A stretch of DNA of 23,944 nucleotides from an uncultured Odoribacter sp. (GCA_947176455.1 CAMWQQ010000003.1:1-23944); one strand, 5' to 3'. Positions 14,428 to 23,853 are shown, counted from the first letter of the stretch. A program made the numbers and translations. The notes: generated from the letters alone by a model not told the origin.

Positions 14428-17145
14428 ATGAGTGAGGATATAATAGAACCGGACTTGAATCCGGAGGAGAAAGATGAAACGCAACGGGATGCCGTTGAAC
14501 ATCAAGAACCGACCGTAACGGAGGAATTGATTGATGACGGGGAAGCACCGGTAGTGGTGGACGATGAGGGGGAGGAGAACGGGAGCATCCGTTCCATCCA
14601 GCATTTGGACGGGATGTATCAAAAGTGGTTCCTGGATTATGCTTCTTATGTGATTCTGGAGCGTGCGGTGCCGTATATCAACGACGGTTTGAAGCCTGTG
14701 CAGCGTCGTATTCTGCATTCGATGCGCGAGTTGGACGACGGGCGTTATAACAAGGTGGCGAACATTATCGGGAATACGATGAAGTATCATCCTCACGGAG
14801 ATGCTTCTATCGGTGACGCCTTGGTGCAACTGGGGCAAAAGGATTTGCTGATTGACTGCCAGGGAAACTGGGGAAATATTCTGACGGGGGATTCAGCCGC
14901 CGCTCCCCGTTATATCGAAGCCCGTCTGTCGAAGTTTGCGCTGGAGGTGGTGTTCAATCCCAAGACGACGGATTGGAAACCTTCTTATGACGGACGTAAC
15001 CGGGAACCCATAACGTTGCCCGTGAAGTTCCCGCTGTTGCTGGCCCAGGGAGTGGAAGGTATCGCCGTGGGACTGGCTTCCAAGATATTGCCTCACAATT
15101 TTATCGAGTTGCTCGATGCGTGTATCGCTCATCTGAAACACGAGGACTTTGTGCTGTATCCCGATTTTCCGACCGGAGGTATGATAGACGTGTCCAAATA
15201 CAATGACGGTATGCGGGGAGGCACGGTGAAAATCCGGGCGAGAATCGAGAAGGACAATAGCAACAAGGTATTAAAAATCACTGAAATACCTTTTGGAAGG
15301 ACGACTTCCAGCCTGATAGACAGTATTATCAAGGCGAACGAAAAGGGCAAGATTAAAATCAAGAAGATTGATGACAATACGGCAGGCGGTGTGGAGATTC
15401 TGATTCAGCTGGCTCCGGGTGTCTCTTCCGATAAGACAATCGATGCCCTGTATGCTTTTACGGATTGCGAGTTGTCCATTTCGCCGAATTCCTGCATCAT
15501 TGAGGACGAAAAGCCGAAGTTTGTGCCGGTTTCCGACATCCTGAGACAGTCGGCGGACGATACGGTTCGCTTGCTGAAAATGGAGCTTGAAATCCGACTG
15601 GGGGAATTGCAGGAGGAGTGGCATATTTCCTCCCTGGAGAAGATATTCATCGAACAGCAGATATACAAAGACAAGGAATACGAACAGAGCAAGTCGGGCG
15701 AGGAGGCGATACCTCACGTCCGGAAGCGTTTGAAGCCTTTTGTCGGCAATTTCTTCCGGGAGGTCACGGATGAGGATATCCTGAGGCTTTTTGAAATCAG
15801 GATGAAACGGATTTTCCGTTTTGATTCGGAAGAGGCGGACAAGAAGATTGAAGGGCTGGAACAGGAGATTGCCAAGGTCAAGCACGACATTGAGCACATC
15901 ATTCCTTATTCGATTGCCTATTATGAACGGATTAAGGCGAAGTACGGCAAGGGAAGGGAGAGAAAGACGGAAATCCGGAATTTTGAAAACATCGAGGCTG
16001 CCAAGGTCGTGATAGCCAATGAGAAGTTGTATATCAACCGCGAGGAAGGGTTTATCGGTACCGCTTTGAAGAAAGACGAGTATATCTGCGATTGCTCGGA
16101 TATGGACGAGGTAATTATCTTCAAAAAAGACGGTACTTATTATGTGACGAAGGTGGCGGACAAGATTTTCGTGGGGAAAGAGGTGTTGTATGTGAATGTA
16201 TTCAAGAAGAACGACAAACGTACGATTTACAACGTGGTTTACCGTGACGGCAAGTACGGTACGTCGTTCGTGAAGCGTTTTAACGTCACGGGAGTGACCA
16301 GGGATAAGGTGTACAACCTGACCAAGGGGACTGCCGGTTCGAAAGTATGGCATTTCAGTGCCAACCCGAATGGCGAGGCGGAAGTCATCAAGGTGTGCTT
16401 GAAACCGAAACCCAATTTGAAGAAGTTGGTTTTTGAGTATGATTTTGCCGATTTGGCTATCAAAGGGCGTGATTCTATGGGAAATACCTTGGCGAAGAGC
16501 GACATTCACAAAATCAACGTGGTGCAGAAAGGGGTTTCCACGTTGGGAGGTTGCAAGATTTGGCTGGATGAGGACGTATTCCGCTTGAATACGGACAACC
16601 GGGGCAGGTATCTGGGCGAGTTCCAAGGAGAGGATCGCATATTGGTGGTGAATAAAAACGGGACTTATTATACGACCGACTTTGACCTGAACAATCATTA
16701 CGAGGACGGTTATCTGGTCTTTGAAAAGTTTGATGCGGAGAAGGTGTGGTCCGCCGTGTTCTTTGACGCGGAGCAGGATTATTATTACCTGAAGCGCTTC
16801 CGGTTTGAGGATTCCGTGAAGCTGAATTCCATTATCGGTGAAGCGGAGGGTTCGCGCCTGGTGTGTCTGAGCGGAGAGCGTCATCCCCGTTTTGAAGTGG
16901 TGTTTGGTGGCAAGTACGAAGCTCGGCAACCGGAAATCATTCTTGCGGAGGAATTTATCGCTGAAAAATCGTACAAGGCAAGAGGCAAGCGGATTACGAC
17001 CTTTGAAGTGAAGGAGATTCGGGTAGCAGAACCTTTGGTGGAAGAGGAAGAAGAAGATAGGGAAATAAATACCGACGTGGAGTTTGAAATTACCAATCCG
17101 GAGGGAATTGTCGGGGAGGAGCAGATGAAACTGGATTTTGAGTAG
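14428..17145 (+). CDS. parC: DNA topoisomerase IV subunit A (type IIA, GyrA/ParC family)
   Basis: 905-aa DNA-cleaving subunit. An acidic N-terminal tail (residues 1-55) precedes the winged-helix/tower core. The catalytic tyrosine is Y162 in SAAAPRYIEARL (E. coli ParC has AAMRY), and the quinolone-region HPHGDASIGDALV is at 121-133. A long coiled-coil tower (about 440-510) and a C-terminal region of beta-rich repeats follow. The last about 35 residues are acidic. The protein is longer than E. coli ParC (752 aa). It follows parE by 30 nt, and aroK begins 9 nt after its stop, so the genes are likely cotranscribed. Confidence 0.93.
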   Translation: MSEDIIEPDLNPEEKDETQRDAVEHQEPTVTEELIDDGEAPVVVDDEGEENGSIRSIQHLDGMYQKWFLDYASYVILERAVPYINDGLKPVQRRILHSMRELDDGRYNKVANIIGNTMKYHPHGDASIGDALVQLGQKDLLIDCQGNWGNILTGDSAAAPRYIEARLSKFALEVVFNPKTTDWKPSYDGRNREPITLPVKFPLLLAQGVEGIAVGLASKILPHNFIELLDACIAHLKHEDFVLYPDFPTGGMIDVSKYNDGMRGGTVKIRARIEKDNSNKVLKITEIPFGRTTSSLIDSIIKANEKGKIKIKKIDDNTAGGVEILIQLAPGVSSDKTIDALYAFTDCELSISPNSCIIEDEKPKFVPVSDILRQSADDTVRLLKMELEIRLGELQEEWHISSLEKIFIEQQIYKDKEYEQSKSGEEAIPHVRKRLKPFVGNFFREVTDEDILRLFEIRMKRIFRFDSEEADKKIEGLEQEIAKVKHDIEHIIPYSIAYYERIKAKYGKGRERKTEIRNFENIEAAKVVIANEKLYINREEGFIGTALKKDEYICDCSDMDEVIIFKKDGTYYVTKVADKIFVGKEVLYVNVFKKNDKRTIYNVVYRDGKYGTSFVKRFNVTGVTRDKVYNLTKGTAGSKVWHFSANPNGEAEVIKVCLKPKPNLKKLVFEYDFADLAIKGRDSMGNTLAKSDIHKINVVQKGVSTLGGCKIWLDEDVFRLNTDNRGRYLGEFQGEDRILVVNKNGTYYTTDFDLNNHYEDGYLVFEKFDAEKVWSAVFFDAEQDYYYLKRFRFEDSVKLNSIIGEAEGSRLVCLSGERHPRFEVVFGGKYEARQPEIILAEEFIAEKSYKARGKRITTFEVKEIRVAEPLVEEEEEDREINTDVEFEITNPEGIVGEEQMKLDFE

Positions 17146-17154
17146 GAGAAGGAT

Positions 17155-17616
17155 ATGAAGTATTTTCTGGTGGGGTATATGGCTTGTGGCAAGACGCATC
17201 GGGGTAGGATTATGGCGGAGGAACTGGGCATCCGGTTCATAGACCTGGATACCTATATCGTCAATCGGGAATTTCGGACGATACCCCAGATTTTTGCCGA
17301 GGAGGGAGAGGCTGGATTTCGGAAGCTGGAAACTCGTTATTTGCAGGAGGTTTGCGAACTATATAAGGATTTCGTGCTTTCGACGGGTGGTGGAACGCCT
17401 TGTTTCAATGACAATATGGCTTATATGAACAGCCAGGGGCAGACCCTGTTTCTGAATACGAAGTTGGAGGTCATTGTGGAACGCCTGATTCGGGGCAAGC
17501 GCAGGCGTCCCGTGGTGAGCGGGATGAGTGACGAGGAAATCCGGGAATTTGTCTGTTGGCATTGGAAGGAGCGGTTGCCTTTTTATCAGCAGGCAAAAGA
17601 AGTGATTGTGGAATAA
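17155..17616 (+). CDS. aroK: Shikimate kinase (short form)
   Basis: A 153-aa P-loop kinase for shikimate 3-phosphorylation in chorismate synthesis. Walker A is G7-YMAC-G12-K13-T14. The shikimate-binding residues are present: D32 in DLD, R56 in FRKLE, G78-G80 in STGGGTP, and R140 in KERLPFYQQA. The lid region has RGKRRRPVV. The usual length is about 165-175 aa; this protein stops at AKEVIVE, soon after the final arginine helix, so it lacks the last helix seen in most homologues. The essential residues are present, so it is probably active. It sits 9 nt after parC and 9 nt before the nitroreductase gene. Confidence 0.9.
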   Translation: MKYFLVGYMACGKTHRGRIMAEELGIRFIDLDTYIVNREFRTIPQIFAEEGEAGFRKLETRYLQEVCELYKDFVLSTGGGTPCFNDNMAYMNSQGQTLFLNTKLEVIVERLIRGKRRRPVVSGMSDEEIREFVCWHWKERLPFYQQAKEVIVE

Positions 17617-17625
17617 TGGTTCGTT

Positions 17626-18231
17626 ATGAATAACTTTTTTGCTATGAGAATGAATAATTTATGGGTAGTTACTCTAATTTTATCGCTTATGATAAGTTGT
17701 GATTCAAAGAAAGAAAACAAGGCGCCGACGCAGGATGCCTTGGAGAACATTTTTGCCCGGAAAAGTGTCCGGAAGTATTTGCCGGAACCTGTGGAAAAGG
17801 AGAAGTTGGAAATGCTTTTGAAAGCCGGAATGGCGGCACCCAGCGGGAAGGATGTACGTCCCTGGGAGTTTGTGGTTGTGGATGACCGTGCCGTACTGGA
17901 CAGCCTGGCTGCCGAGTTGCCTTATGCCAAGATGTTGAAAGGAGCTCCCTTGGCTATTGTGGTTTGCGGAGATAAGTCGCGTTCATCCTACTGGTATATA
18001 GATTGTTCCGCCGCCACTCAGAATATTCTTCTGGCAGCCGAGGCATTGGGACTGGGAGCCGTATGGACAGCGACCTACCCTTATCCGGAACGAATGGAAG
18101 CGGTACGGAAGTATGTGGATTTGCCAGACCATATCGGTTCTTTGTGCGTCATCCCTGTCGGTTATCCCGCTATGCCACACAATCCGAAAAACAAGTGGGA
18201 CGAAACCAAAGTGCATTATAACAAATGGTAA
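17626..18231 (+). CDS. Nitroreductase-family lipoprotein
   Basis: 201-aa FMN-dependent nitroreductase-fold protein with an N-terminal lipoprotein signal. Hydrophobic residues 12-23 lead to LMISC (C25), a plausible lipobox, followed by a short polar linker. The FMN-binding RKSVRKYLPEPV (about 45-56), AAPSGKDVRPWEFVVV and GLGAVWTATYPYPERM motifs fit the family. In-frame ATGs at 17644 and 17650 would shorten the signal peptide; 17644 keeps an Arg in the n-region, so the start is uncertain. It would act at the membrane facing the periplasm. An NAD(P)H-dependent enzyme there is odd, since these nucleotides are cytoplasmic, so the electron donor or even the localisation is unclear. It is last in the parE-parC-aroK run, before a strong terminator. 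Confidence 0.82.
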   Translation: MNNFFAMRMNNLWVVTLILSLMISCDSKKENKAPTQDALENIFARKSVRKYLPEPVEKEKLEMLLKAGMAAPSGKDVRPWEFVVVDDRAVLDSLAAELPYAKMLKGAPLAIVVCGDKSRSSYWYIDCSAATQNILLAAEALGLGAVWTATYPYPERMEAVRKYVDLPDHIGSLCVIPVGYPAMPHNPKNKWDETKVHYNKW

Positions 18232-18265
18232 GGCTTGGATAAGGCGTAAAATCTTCAAATACAAG

Positions 18266-18300
18266 AATGGGAATATGAATTTCATATTCCCGTTTTTTTT
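18266..18300 (+). terminator. Strong intrinsic terminator
   Basis: Arms GGGAATATGAA (18269-18279) and TTCATATTCCC (18281-18291) pair perfectly, with a few centre bases forming the loop and A/T pairs extending the base. Eight T follow (18293-18300). It lies 35 nt after the nitroreductase stop and separates the parE-parC-aroK cluster from the efflux operon. Confidence 0.9.
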
Positions 18301-18326
18301 GCATTCGTTTCAGAACTTATCCACAT

Positions 18327-18359
18327 TTTGTCCGTATAACCTTTTATTCCATACTTTTT
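18327..18359 (+). promoter_or_regulatory. Candidate promoter of the RND efflux operon
   Basis: TTTG at 18327-18330 and TACTTTTT at 18352-18359 (7 of 8 to TAnnTTTG; final G is T) are separated by 21 bp. The remaining 73 nt before the adaptor gene contain no gene and no adjacent repressor. A perfect TTATCCACA DnaA-box-like 9-mer lies at 18317-18325, immediately upstream. Confidence 0.35.
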
Positions 18360-18432
18360 AACTTTATTCAAGGCCTTTGGTTTTGGTTCCCGGTGTTTGA
18401 TAGGCACATAAAGTTAAAATCAATACATTGTT

Positions 18433-19485
18433 ATGAAATTGAGATTGGTTGTTATTTCCGGCTTGTGTAGCGTCCTGGGATTTTCCTGTGAGGGGAAAAA
18501 AGAGAATTACCAGGAAATCGACAGGCCGGTACGCATTGCGAAAGTGGAGACGCTGGGGGCTATGCAACGGATGTATTCGGGAGTCGTGGGGGCGGAGGAG
18601 TATGGCAAGCTGGCTTTTAACGTTTCCGGTCCGCTCGTGGAAATGAATGTGGAGGCAGGGCAGCAAGTGAAGAAAGGAACGGTTATCGCCGCCGTAGACC
18701 CGTCGGATTATCGTTTGCGCTATGAAGCGAACAAGGCGGCGTTTATTACGGCGAAGTCACAAATGGAACGAAACCAAAAGCTGTTGTCTATGCAGGCGAT
18801 ATCCCGGCAGGATTATGAGGTTGCGGAGGCGAATTTCGTAAAGGCGAAATCGGCTTATGAGACTTCGGGAAATACCCTCTCGGATACGAAATTAGTGGCT
18901 CCTTTTGACGGTTTCGTAGAGCAGAAATATGTGGAGAATTATCAGAAGGTGCAGCCGGGGGAGGCTATTGTCAAGTTGGTGAATCCGGACAAGCTGGAAG
19001 TCGGTTTCATTTTTCCCGAGACGAATGTCCGCCTGACCCGGGAAGCGATGCAGGTGGCAGTCGAGTTCGATACTTATCGGGGAAAATGGTTTGAGGCAAA
19101 GGTGAAGGAGTTTGTGGACGCTTCTCCTGGCGGAAGCGGTATTCCGGTGCGTTTGGCTATCACGGATACGGCATTCAGACGGGATGTTTATCCTGTTTAT
19201 CCGGGCTTTTCCTGCAAGGTGATGCTGAGCATCGGGAATCCTGCCGGAGATGGGTATTCGGTGCCTTTGAGCGCGGTATTCAAAGATCTGGGGACAAATG
19301 AGACTTCGGTATGGCTGTATGATGATACGAAAGGAATCGTGCATCGGCGGGCTGTCGTGGCGGAACAATTGTTCGGGAGCGACGATGTACAGATTACCTC
19401 CGGTTTGAAAGCGGATGACGTGATTGTGGTCGCCGGAGCGAATTACATCACGCAAGGACAAAAGGTCAGTGTTGTAAACCATTAA
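18433..19485 (+). CDS. RND efflux periplasmic adaptor (membrane fusion protein), lipoprotein
   Basis: 350-aa HlyD/AcrA-type adaptor. N-terminal signal with candidate lipid-anchored cysteine C19 (VLGFSCEGKK). Barrel-sandwich/lipoyl halves flank a short helical hairpin: FNVSGPLVEMNVEAGQQVKKG, helices about 90-140, then KLVAPFDGFVEQKYVENYQKVQPGEAI. Beta-barrel and membrane-proximal domains follow. It links the inner-membrane pump to the outer-membrane channel. The stop codon is immediately followed by the pump's ATG (TAAATG), so translation is coupled. The short hairpin is typical of AcrA-like rather than metal-RND adaptors. Confidence 0.92.
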   Translation: MKLRLVVISGLCSVLGFSCEGKKENYQEIDRPVRIAKVETLGAMQRMYSGVVGAEEYGKLAFNVSGPLVEMNVEAGQQVKKGTVIAAVDPSDYRLRYEANKAAFITAKSQMERNQKLLSMQAISRQDYEVAEANFVKAKSAYETSGNTLSDTKLVAPFDGFVEQKYVENYQKVQPGEAIVKLVNPDKLEVGFIFPETNVRLTREAMQVAVEFDTYRGKWFEAKVKEFVDASPGGSGIPVRLAITDTAFRRDVYPVYPGFSCKVMLSIGNPAGDGYSVPLSAVFKDLGTNETSVWLYDDTKGIVHRRAVVAEQLFGSDDVQITSGLKADDVIVVAGANYITQGQKVSVVNH

Positions 19486-22400
19486 ATGTCGAAACAGATG
19501 AGTATCGTCAAATATTCATTGGATAATCCGAAGGTTATTTATTTCTTTTTGGCCGTTATGCTGATTGGAGGAGTGATTTCTTTCGGCTCTTTGGGGAAAA
19601 AGGAAGATTCGCCGTTTGCAATAAAAACAGCCGTGTTGATTACGCAATATCCGGGGGCTTCTCCGAAGGAGGTGGAGGAGTTGATTACCGAGCCCATTGA
19701 GCGGGAGATTCAGTCTATGCGCCGGGTTTATAAAATCAAATCGGAATCTTATTATGGAATGTCCAAGATTTCCATTGAATTGTCACCGGCGACCCCGCCC
19801 GGGGAGATGCCACAGATGTGGGACGAGTTGAGGCGAAAAGTGCTGAATGTGCAGTCGCAATTGCCTCAAGGCGCTTCCGCCATTAAGGTGTCGGATGATT
19901 TCGGGGATGTTTTCGGTATTTATTTTGCCTTGACGGCGGATGACGGCTTCAGTTATCACGATTTGAGGGAATGGGGACAGCGGTTGAAAACGGACCTGGT
20001 GACCATAGAGGGGGTGCAGAAGGTGGCTTTGTTTGGAGAACAGACCGAGGTGGTAAACGTGTTTATCTCTATGTCCAAACTGGCCAATTCAGGGATAAAC
20101 CTGAATGCGGTGATGCAGACCATAAAATCGCAGAATTCGTTGATTAATACCGGAGAAAAAAAGGCGGGGAGCATTCAATTGAAGGTGTTGGCAGAGGGTA
20201 CTTACAAGAATCTGACGGACATTAGGAATCAATTGATTTCCACTGAGGGTGGACAGCAAATTCGTTTGGGAGATATCGCCATTGTGGAAAAGGGATATAT
20301 GGAACCGCCAAGCACCTTGATGCGGGTGAATGGGAAGAAAGCCATCGGGATAGGGGTCTCCACGGCACCCGATTATGATGTGGTGAAGGCGGGGAAGTCG
20401 GTCAGGATGAAATTGGTCCAGATAGAACAGCAGATTCCGGTGGGCATTGAAATGGTGACGCTTTATCCGGAAGACCGGATTGCCCGTGAAGCCAATAACG
20501 GCTTTATTCTAAATCTGGTGGAATCCGTTGTGATTGTGATTTTTATCATCTTGCTCGTGATGGGGGCAAGAGCGGGTTTGTTGATAGGTAGCTCGTTGGT
20601 GTTCTGTATCGGGGGCACCTTGTTGATGATGCTGTTTATGGGGATAGGGTTGAATCGTACTTCGCTGGCCGCCTTTATCATTGCTATGGGGATGTTGGTG
20701 GACAATGCCATTGTAGTGACTGATAATGCCCAAATTGCCATTCAGCGGGGAGTACGCCGACGCCAGGCTTTGATGAACGGAGCAACGGCACCGCAGTGGG
20801 GGTTGCTCGGAGCGACGATGATAGCGGTGTTTTCGTTTTTGCCTTTGTATCTGGCACAGTCTTCTGTTGCCGAAATGGTAAAGCCTTTGTTTGTCGTGCT
20901 GGCGGTTTCGTTGATATTGAGCTGGGTGCTTGCCTTGTCGCAGACGACCGTATTCGGAAATTTCATCCTGAAAGAGGGAAGTGGCGAAAGCGGTGATGAC
21001 CCCTATGATAAGCCGTTTTACCACAAATTCGGGCATTTTTTGCGACTTCTGATTCGCTACAAAGCGGTTGCTTTGCTTGTTATGGTCGGACTGTTCGTGT
21101 TGTCGTTGGTGGTTATGGAGAGCTTGCCACAGAATTTTTTCCCGAATATGGACAAGCCTTATTTCCGGGCGGATTGTTTTTTACCGGAAGGGTATAGTAT
21201 CCGGCAGACCGAAAAGGATATGGGCGAGATTGAAGATTTTCTGATGAAGCAGGAAGAAGTGGTGAATGTGTCCGGAACATACGGCAGTTCTCCTTTGCGC
21301 TATTATTTGGCGAGCACCTCTTTCGGACCGAAAGCCAATTTCGGAAATTTGCTGGTGGAAGTGAAGGATAAAAAGTACACGGTAGCTGTGGAAGCCCGTC
21401 TGAACGAATATGTCCGGAAGCATTTTCCGAATATCCTGATTCGCTCTTCCTTGTTTAAGTTGTCCCCGGCGGTAGAAGCCAACATCGAGTTTGGTTTTAT
21501 TGGGGACAATGTCGATTCGCTGACCCTGCTGACGGAGAGGGCGATGAACATTATGCGCAAGTGTGATATGGCTACCGATGTGAAAAATAGCTGGGGAAAC
21601 AAGGTGCCGGTATGGGAACCGGTTTATTCGCAGGAACGGGGACAACGCCTGGGGATTACCCGGCAGGCAGTCGCTTATGCCTTGAAGATAGCCACGAATG
21701 GTCTGACTTTGGGGGATTATCGGGAAAAGGATATGTTTATGCCTATCTTGTTGAAAGAGGACAATATCGCCACTTCCGGCATAGACGATATGAGGACTTT
21801 GCCCGTTTTCTCGCAATCCGGTTATGCCGTGCCTCTGGCGCAGGTAGTGGACAGTTTTGTCTTTAATTATAGCTACAATGTCATTAAACGGTATAATCGG
21901 GAAAAAGTGATGATGGCACAATGCGATTCCAAAAGGGGTGCCAATACGATGTCCGCCTTTTCCCAGATAAACCAGGCGTTGGAGGAAGAAATGGAGTTTC
22001 CTCAAGGCTATCGGATGAAAGTGTTTGGCGAAGCTGAGAGTCAGGCGGAATCGAATGCCGCCATCGCCGCCAATTTGCCCTTGACTTTTATTTTGATGTT
22101 TGTTGTGTTGTTGTTTTTGTTCAAGACTTACCGGAAACCGATGATTATCTTGTTAATGGTGCCGTTGATTTTTATCGGGGTCGTATTCGGATTGGTCGTC
22201 ACCGGCAAGATGCTTGATTTCTTTGCTTTGTTGGGAGTACTGGGATTAATCGGTATGAATATCAAGAATGCCATTGTACTGGTGGACCAGATTGGCATAG
22301 AGGAGAAGAGAGGTTTACCTCGCATAGAGGCTATCATAGAGGCCACGAAGTCCAGGATTGTGCCGGTAAGTATGGCTTCCGGAACGACGATTTTGGGGAT

Positions 22401-22560
22401 GTTGCCGTTGCTTTTTGATGCGATGTTCGGCGGTATGGCTGCTTGTATTATGGGCGGATTGCTGGTGGCGAGTTTGCTGACCATTTTTGTATTGCCTGTC
22501 ACTTATGCCTTGTTGTTCAGAGTCAAGGAGGAAACATTGCGGGTGACGGACGAGGAATGA
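19486..22560 (+). CDS. RND-family efflux pump, inner-membrane permease (AcrB-like, HAE type)
   Basis: 1024-aa proton-driven drug/solute exporter, the usual length for AcrB-type pumps. The first transmembrane helix is at about 15-33 (VIYFFLAVMLIGGVISF), followed by a large periplasmic loop, TM2-TM6 (about 340-490), a second periplasmic loop and TM7-TM12 at the C-terminus (from about 865). In TM4 the motif is MGMLVDNAIVV: D406 matches AcrB D407, but the next residue is N407 where AcrB has a second aspartate. TM10 retains a lysine in LIGMNIKNAIVLVDQ. The substrate cannot be predicted. An in-frame ATG at 19498 (MSIVKYSLDNP) is an alternative start. The stop overlaps an ATG of the TolC-like gene. 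Confidence 0.93.
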   Translation: MSKQMSIVKYSLDNPKVIYFFLAVMLIGGVISFGSLGKKEDSPFAIKTAVLITQYPGASPKEVEELITEPIEREIQSMRRVYKIKSESYYGMSKISIELSPATPPGEMPQMWDELRRKVLNVQSQLPQGASAIKVSDDFGDVFGIYFALTADDGFSYHDLREWGQRLKTDLVTIEGVQKVALFGEQTEVVNVFISMSKLANSGINLNAVMQTIKSQNSLINTGEKKAGSIQLKVLAEGTYKNLTDIRNQLISTEGGQQIRLGDIAIVEKGYMEPPSTLMRVNGKKAIGIGVSTAPDYDVVKAGKSVRMKLVQIEQQIPVGIEMVTLYPEDRIAREANNGFILNLVESVVIVIFIILLVMGARAGLLIGSSLVFCIGGTLLMMLFMGIGLNRTSLAAFIIAMGMLVDNAIVVTDNAQIAIQRGVRRRQALMNGATAPQWGLLGATMIAVFSFLPLYLAQSSVAEMVKPLFVVLAVSLILSWVLALSQTTVFGNFILKEGSGESGDDPYDKPFYHKFGHFLRLLIRYKAVALLVMVGLFVLSLVVMESLPQNFFPNMDKPYFRADCFLPEGYSIRQTEKDMGEIEDFLMKQEEVVNVSGTYGSSPLRYYLASTSFGPKANFGNLLVEVKDKKYTVAVEARLNEYVRKHFPNILIRSSLFKLSPAVEANIEFGFIGDNVDSLTLLTERAMNIMRKCDMATDVKNSWGNKVPVWEPVYSQERGQRLGITRQAVAYALKIATNGLTLGDYREKDMFMPILLKEDNIATSGIDDMRTLPVFSQSGYAVPLAQVVDSFVFNYSYNVIKRYNREKVMMAQCDSKRGANTMSAFSQINQALEEEMEFPQGYRMKVFGEAESQAESNAAIAANLPLTFILMFVVLLFLFKTYRKPMIILLMVPLIFIGVVFGLVVTGKMLDFFALLGVLGLIGMNIKNAIVLVDQIGIEEKRGLPRIEAIIEATKSRIVPVSMASGTTILGMLPLLFDAMFGGMAACIMGGLLVASLLTIFVLPVTYALLFRVKEETLRVTDEE

Positions 22561-22577
22561 TAAATGAATGGAATGAT

Positions 22578-23843
22578 ATGAAAAAAGCAGGTTTGACGAT
22601 TGCCGTTGTGCTTTGGGTGGCAGATGCGTTTGCCCAGGCATTGTCTGTCGGACAATACCGTTCCCAGGTACTGGATTATAATCAGGATATCCGAAAATCG
22701 GAACAGGTGGCGACAGGTGTCTTGTATTCTTTGAAAAGCATCAAGACTGGATTTTTCCCCAAATTGGATGCGTCTGGCAATTACTCTTATCAGATAGAGG
22801 ATATCGAGTTTTTCTCCGGAACGGATTTGAAACATGATAATTACGGAATAGAAGCAGGACTTGTTCAGAATGTTTATTCCGGCAGTGCGGTGAGAAAGCA
22901 ATACCACGTGGCTAAATTGCAGTATGCCATAGCCCGTTTGGCGGTAGAGCATACCGTCAGCAATATGGTTTATATGGCTGATGTGACTTATTGGACAGTT
23001 GTTGCCAACAAGGATTTGCTGAATTTAGCGGAACAGTATGTCCGTTTGGTGAATGAATTGTACCGGATTGTCAATAAACGGTTTGAGGAGGGCGCCATAA
23101 GCAAGATCGATTTGTTAATGGTGCAGAATCGTTTGAAGGAAGCTGAATTGCAGTTGAATACGGCTTCGACCAATTATGCAATTGCAACGCAGGCTTTGAA
23201 TATTATGATAGGAGAGAACCCCGATGCCGAAGTGGTCTTGTCGGATTCGATACAGCAGGTTTTGCGGACTCCCAGACAAACGGGACTGGATGAGGTTTTG
23301 AAAAAGCGTGCCGATTATCAGGTTGCCGTTATGGATATGGAAGTGGCGAAGGTACAGACGGGATTGGCACGTTCCAAGTTCTTGCCTCAGTTGGCGGTGG
23401 GGATAAAAGAAAGGTTCGGGACGACGATGATTAATATTGACGGGAAATCGAAATGGGCGACAACGGCATACGCCCAGGTGAGTATTCCAGTTTTTCATTG
23501 GGGGGAAATGCGACAAAACGTGAGGATGAGCAGAACGCAGGAGGAGATTAGGGAGTTGGAGAGGAGTCAGTTGAAAGACCAAGTGAGCAAAGAGCTGAAC
23601 AATGCCTGGGTGAGTGTGACCGAGATTGCCAAGAGATTGGAAATCGTGTATTCTTCGCTGGATATAGCCAAAGACAATCTTGTACTGAATACGTTCAGTT
23701 ACAATGAGGGGAAACTGCCGATTCTGGACGTTCTTTCGGCGCAGGTGAGTTGGCTACAAGCCTATACGAATGTCGTGTCGGTTAATTATCAATACAAAGT
23801 CGCCTTGGCAGAATATGCGAGAGTATTGGGGAGCGGGCATTAA
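22578..23843 (+). CDS. TolC-like outer membrane efflux protein
   Basis: 421-aa outer membrane factor that completes the tripartite pump. From the ATG at 22578 it has a clean Sec signal peptide (MKKAGLTIAVVLWVADAFA, cleavage before or after Q), then two repeated OEP domains of long alpha-helices with short beta strands (NYSYQIEDIEFFSG..; TTAYAQVSIPVFHWGEMRQNVRMSR). An earlier in-frame ATG at 22557 overlaps the pump stop (ATGA) and would prefix seven residues (MINEWND) ahead of the signal; either could initiate, and the overlap suggests coupling. Length is slightly below the E. coli TolC mature form (about 470). Its stop lies 10 nt from that of a convergent gene. Confidence 0.9.
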   Translation: MKKAGLTIAVVLWVADAFAQALSVGQYRSQVLDYNQDIRKSEQVATGVLYSLKSIKTGFFPKLDASGNYSYQIEDIEFFSGTDLKHDNYGIEAGLVQNVYSGSAVRKQYHVAKLQYAIARLAVEHTVSNMVYMADVTYWTVVANKDLLNLAEQYVRLVNELYRIVNKRFEEGAISKIDLLMVQNRLKEAELQLNTASTNYAIATQALNIMIGENPDAEVVLSDSIQQVLRTPRQTGLDEVLKKRADYQVAVMDMEVAKVQTGLARSKFLPQLAVGIKERFGTTMINIDGKSKWATTAYAQVSIPVFHWGEMRQNVRMSRTQEEIRELERSQLKDQVSKELNNAWVSVTEIAKRLEIVYSSLDIAKDNLVLNTFSYNEGKLPILDVLSAQVSWLQAYTNVVSVNYQYKVALAEYARVLGSGH

Positions 23844-23853
23844 ACTCCCTGTG

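Noticed and set aside
18317..18325. Chromosomal replication origin
   Set aside because: Only one DnaA-box-like 9-mer is present, with no cluster, no AT-rich unwinding region and no dnaA or dnaN nearby.
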